Assembly (NCBI GenBank): GCA_004335835.1
Contig: RWJK01001878.1
Coordinates: 32,241 to 96,240 of the forward strand
DNA length: 64,000 nucleotides
Direction of reading: 5' to 3'
DNA from: Scenedesmus sp. ARA3
Taxonomy: Eukaryota; Chlorophyta; Chlorophyceae; Sphaeropleales; Scenedesmaceae
Position 1 is the stretch's first letter; each line of letters starts with the position of its first letter. The position numbers and the translations under genes were made by a program. This document shows, one piece after another, positions 62,441 through 64,000 of this stretch. The notes beneath the pieces are model-generated. The model saw only the letters and a program-made list of their open reading frames with translations, was not told the DNA's origin and searched no databases.

Positions 62441-63421
62441 CATGTGTTGCTGTATCTAGCCATGGCCGTCCTTCAATGGTCACTCACAAGTATGCTAGTG
62501 CCGCACCCAGCCACAGCAGATGTGCTATGTGCACACACTTGTGATCTCCCTGCAGCATGTGCACGCTACAAACAAGAGCGCACGCCACATGCAGCACATC
62601 CAGCATTGCTTGCAGGTGTGCAGTTGTGCATATACCACATCCTACCCTGAGCCCAAACCCTCAGCCATCAGGCAAGGAGAGAGCATAGCACGCCTCCCAG
62701 AGCTGCAAACCACACAGCAGTCAACCACCACACCATGTGCATATTCGAGGTTGCTTTTAGCTCGTCCTCAAACACCAACTTGCACGGCCAGCGCTAGAAA
62801 CTGGAGCTGCTCCCCTCCCCCTCCCGTGCGATAGAAAACTTGAACCCAGTTGTGCCTTGCAATCAGGATGCAACAGAAAGACTGAAACTGCCTAGATCAA
62901 CAGCATTGCCATGTGCCTCTTGTTAAAGCGTGCTGACAAACCACAACATAGAACAGACGTGGCAGCTCCATCCAAGCTGCTTGGAAGCCACACTGAAAAG
63001 AGAGACATAGCACAAGCGCTAGTGATTGCTGCTGCCGCAGCCTTTATGTGTCTGCTAGTCGAACAACAGCCACCGTCTATCAAGCATGTTGCCAGCCTGC
63101 AAGTGCATGCTGGTGAAACACAGAACCTTCAAAACACGTCACGGCATAACAGCCCCGGCCCCAGCTGCTGTGATGCCGCTGCGGCAGCGGCATCAGCAGC
63201 TGTGCGTGTGCCCCACAATAAAACTTGCAGCAAATTTTGAATTCAGAAAACGGGCTTACCAGCTGAGCTCCCACCAGTACCAGCAACAAAGATCACCGTC
63301 ATGCCGCAACTTGCTGCATGCAATCCACAAACAAACCAAGCAACACTTCATTCTTCATTTTTCTTCCTGCTTTTAACTTCCTGCTTTCAACAAACACAGC
63401 GTATGCCTGCACCACTAACAG
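62441..63421. other. AC-rich interval without supported gene
   Basis: Plus strand is AC-rich, as in 3' flanks of minus-strand genes. It may belong to a minus-strand gene that begins beyond the window. No domain is recognised. Confidence 0.4.
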
Positions 63422-63616
63422 CTACACAGCCAGAGCGTGCTCACAATGCAGCTGATGCATAAGGACACCAGAGCACACAGAGTCAACACGCCCATCACAC
63501 ACTGCGAGGCGTTTTGAATTATGCTGGACCCTCACACACTCAAGCCGCCAGTTGGCATTGTTGTGAATTGCCATGCCGGTAAAGTCTACCATGTTGCTTT
63601 CTGTGCAGATGATCCC

Positions 63617-63662
<46 letters not shown>

Positions 63663-63880
63663 AGTTGTATTGATGAATGAGCAAGATTGTCAAGTAAGCC
63701 TGCCAAGGCTCCTTGTCCCACTCCCTGCATCTGTACAGAAAGGGAGAGGCTGCAAAACAAACACACCTCCGAATGGAGAACTGCCTGAAACTGCCAAACT
63801 CTGCAGCGTGTGGTGACTGTGGAATGCCCAACCCCGCCCGCTGCACTGCTGCAAAAGGAAACACTGTATGTCTGCATCAA
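63422..63880 (-). CDS. Possible exon of a minus-strand gene, Gln-rich
   Basis: An open minus-strand frame with a Gln run (CTG tract 63619-63662). The segment MQGVGQGALAGLLDNLAHSS precedes the run, and EGIICTESNMVDFTGMAIHN follows it. An acceptor-like tctgtacag precedes the Met. No family is recognised, and the exon limits and the gene's other exons are not visible. It could be non-coding. Confidence 0.25.
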
Positions 63881-63898
63881 TCAGCTGCTGTGAGATTT

Positions 63899-64000
63899 TC
63901 CTTCTTCTTCTTCTTCTTCTTCTTCTTCTTCTTCTTCTTCTTCTTCTTCTTCTTCTTCTTCTTCTTCTTCTTCTTCTTCTTCTTCTTCTTCTTCTTCTTC
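63899..64000. repeat. CTT microsatellite reaching window end
   Basis: About 34 units of CTT (GAA on the other strand) continue to the last base, so the full length is unknown. Confidence 0.97.

Overview
The window is nuclear DNA of a green alga (Chlorophyta, most likely Chlorophyceae). The evidence is a plant-type separate ATP-citrate lyase A subunit, an early light-induced (ELIP) three-helix protein, a nuclear gene for plastid ribosomal protein bL31, several proteins with apparent plastid or mitochondrial presequences, short GT-AG introns in almost every gene, and very many CAG/CTG runs that are translated as Gln, Ala or Ser tracts. No bacterial operon structure and no recognisable transposon protein was seen. 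The genus cannot be fixed from the sequence alone.

Layout, left to right: TRF4/PAPD5-like poly(A) polymerase (-, about 1.4-5.5 kb); a 1000-residue Q/A-rich coiled-coil protein (+, 6.4-10.6 kb); a small Ala-rich ORF (+, 13.0-13.7 kb) followed by a perfect hairpin and a tRNA-like element without an anticodon loop; a TPT/DMT-type transporter (-, 15.1-16.8 kb); plastid bL31 (-, 18.5-20.2 kb, with an assembly gap in its intron); a DUF1995-like plastid protein (+, 20.6-25.3 kb); ELIP (-, 27.1-28.0 kb); an RCC1-repeat protein (-, 28.4-31.6 kb); a xanthine-phosphoribosyltransferase-like protein (+, 31.8-34.4 kb); complex I subunit NDUFA5 (+, 35.7-37.0 kb); a GT61/DUF563 glycosyltransferase (+, 38.4-41.6 kb); a long AC-rich gene-poor stretch; a variant bZIP protein (-, 46.1-48.7 kb); a HAD-like plastid protein that has lost catalytic residues (-, 51.3-54.5 kb); ATP-citrate lyase A (+, 55.0-60.0 kb); and a repeat-rich right end with three minisatellites and a terminal CTT run. 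Exon chains were built by hand from GT/AG sites. In every chain listed the intron phases close and the frame stays open to the stop.

Four neighbouring pairs are divergent and share a short upstream region (TRF4/coiled-coil, bL31/DUF1995, RCC1/XPT, HAD/ACLA). Many products are organelle-linked: ELIP, bL31, the DUF1995-like and HAD-like proteins in the plastid, and NDUFA5 in the mitochondrion. They do not form a single pathway.

The outstanding signal is structural. Nine of the thirteen multi-exon genes carry diverged partial copies ('echoes') of their own exon edges, placed in tandem in the adjacent intron or 3' flank and usually keeping the splice site. I count more than 30 such copies. They are densest in the ACLA and DUF1995-like genes.
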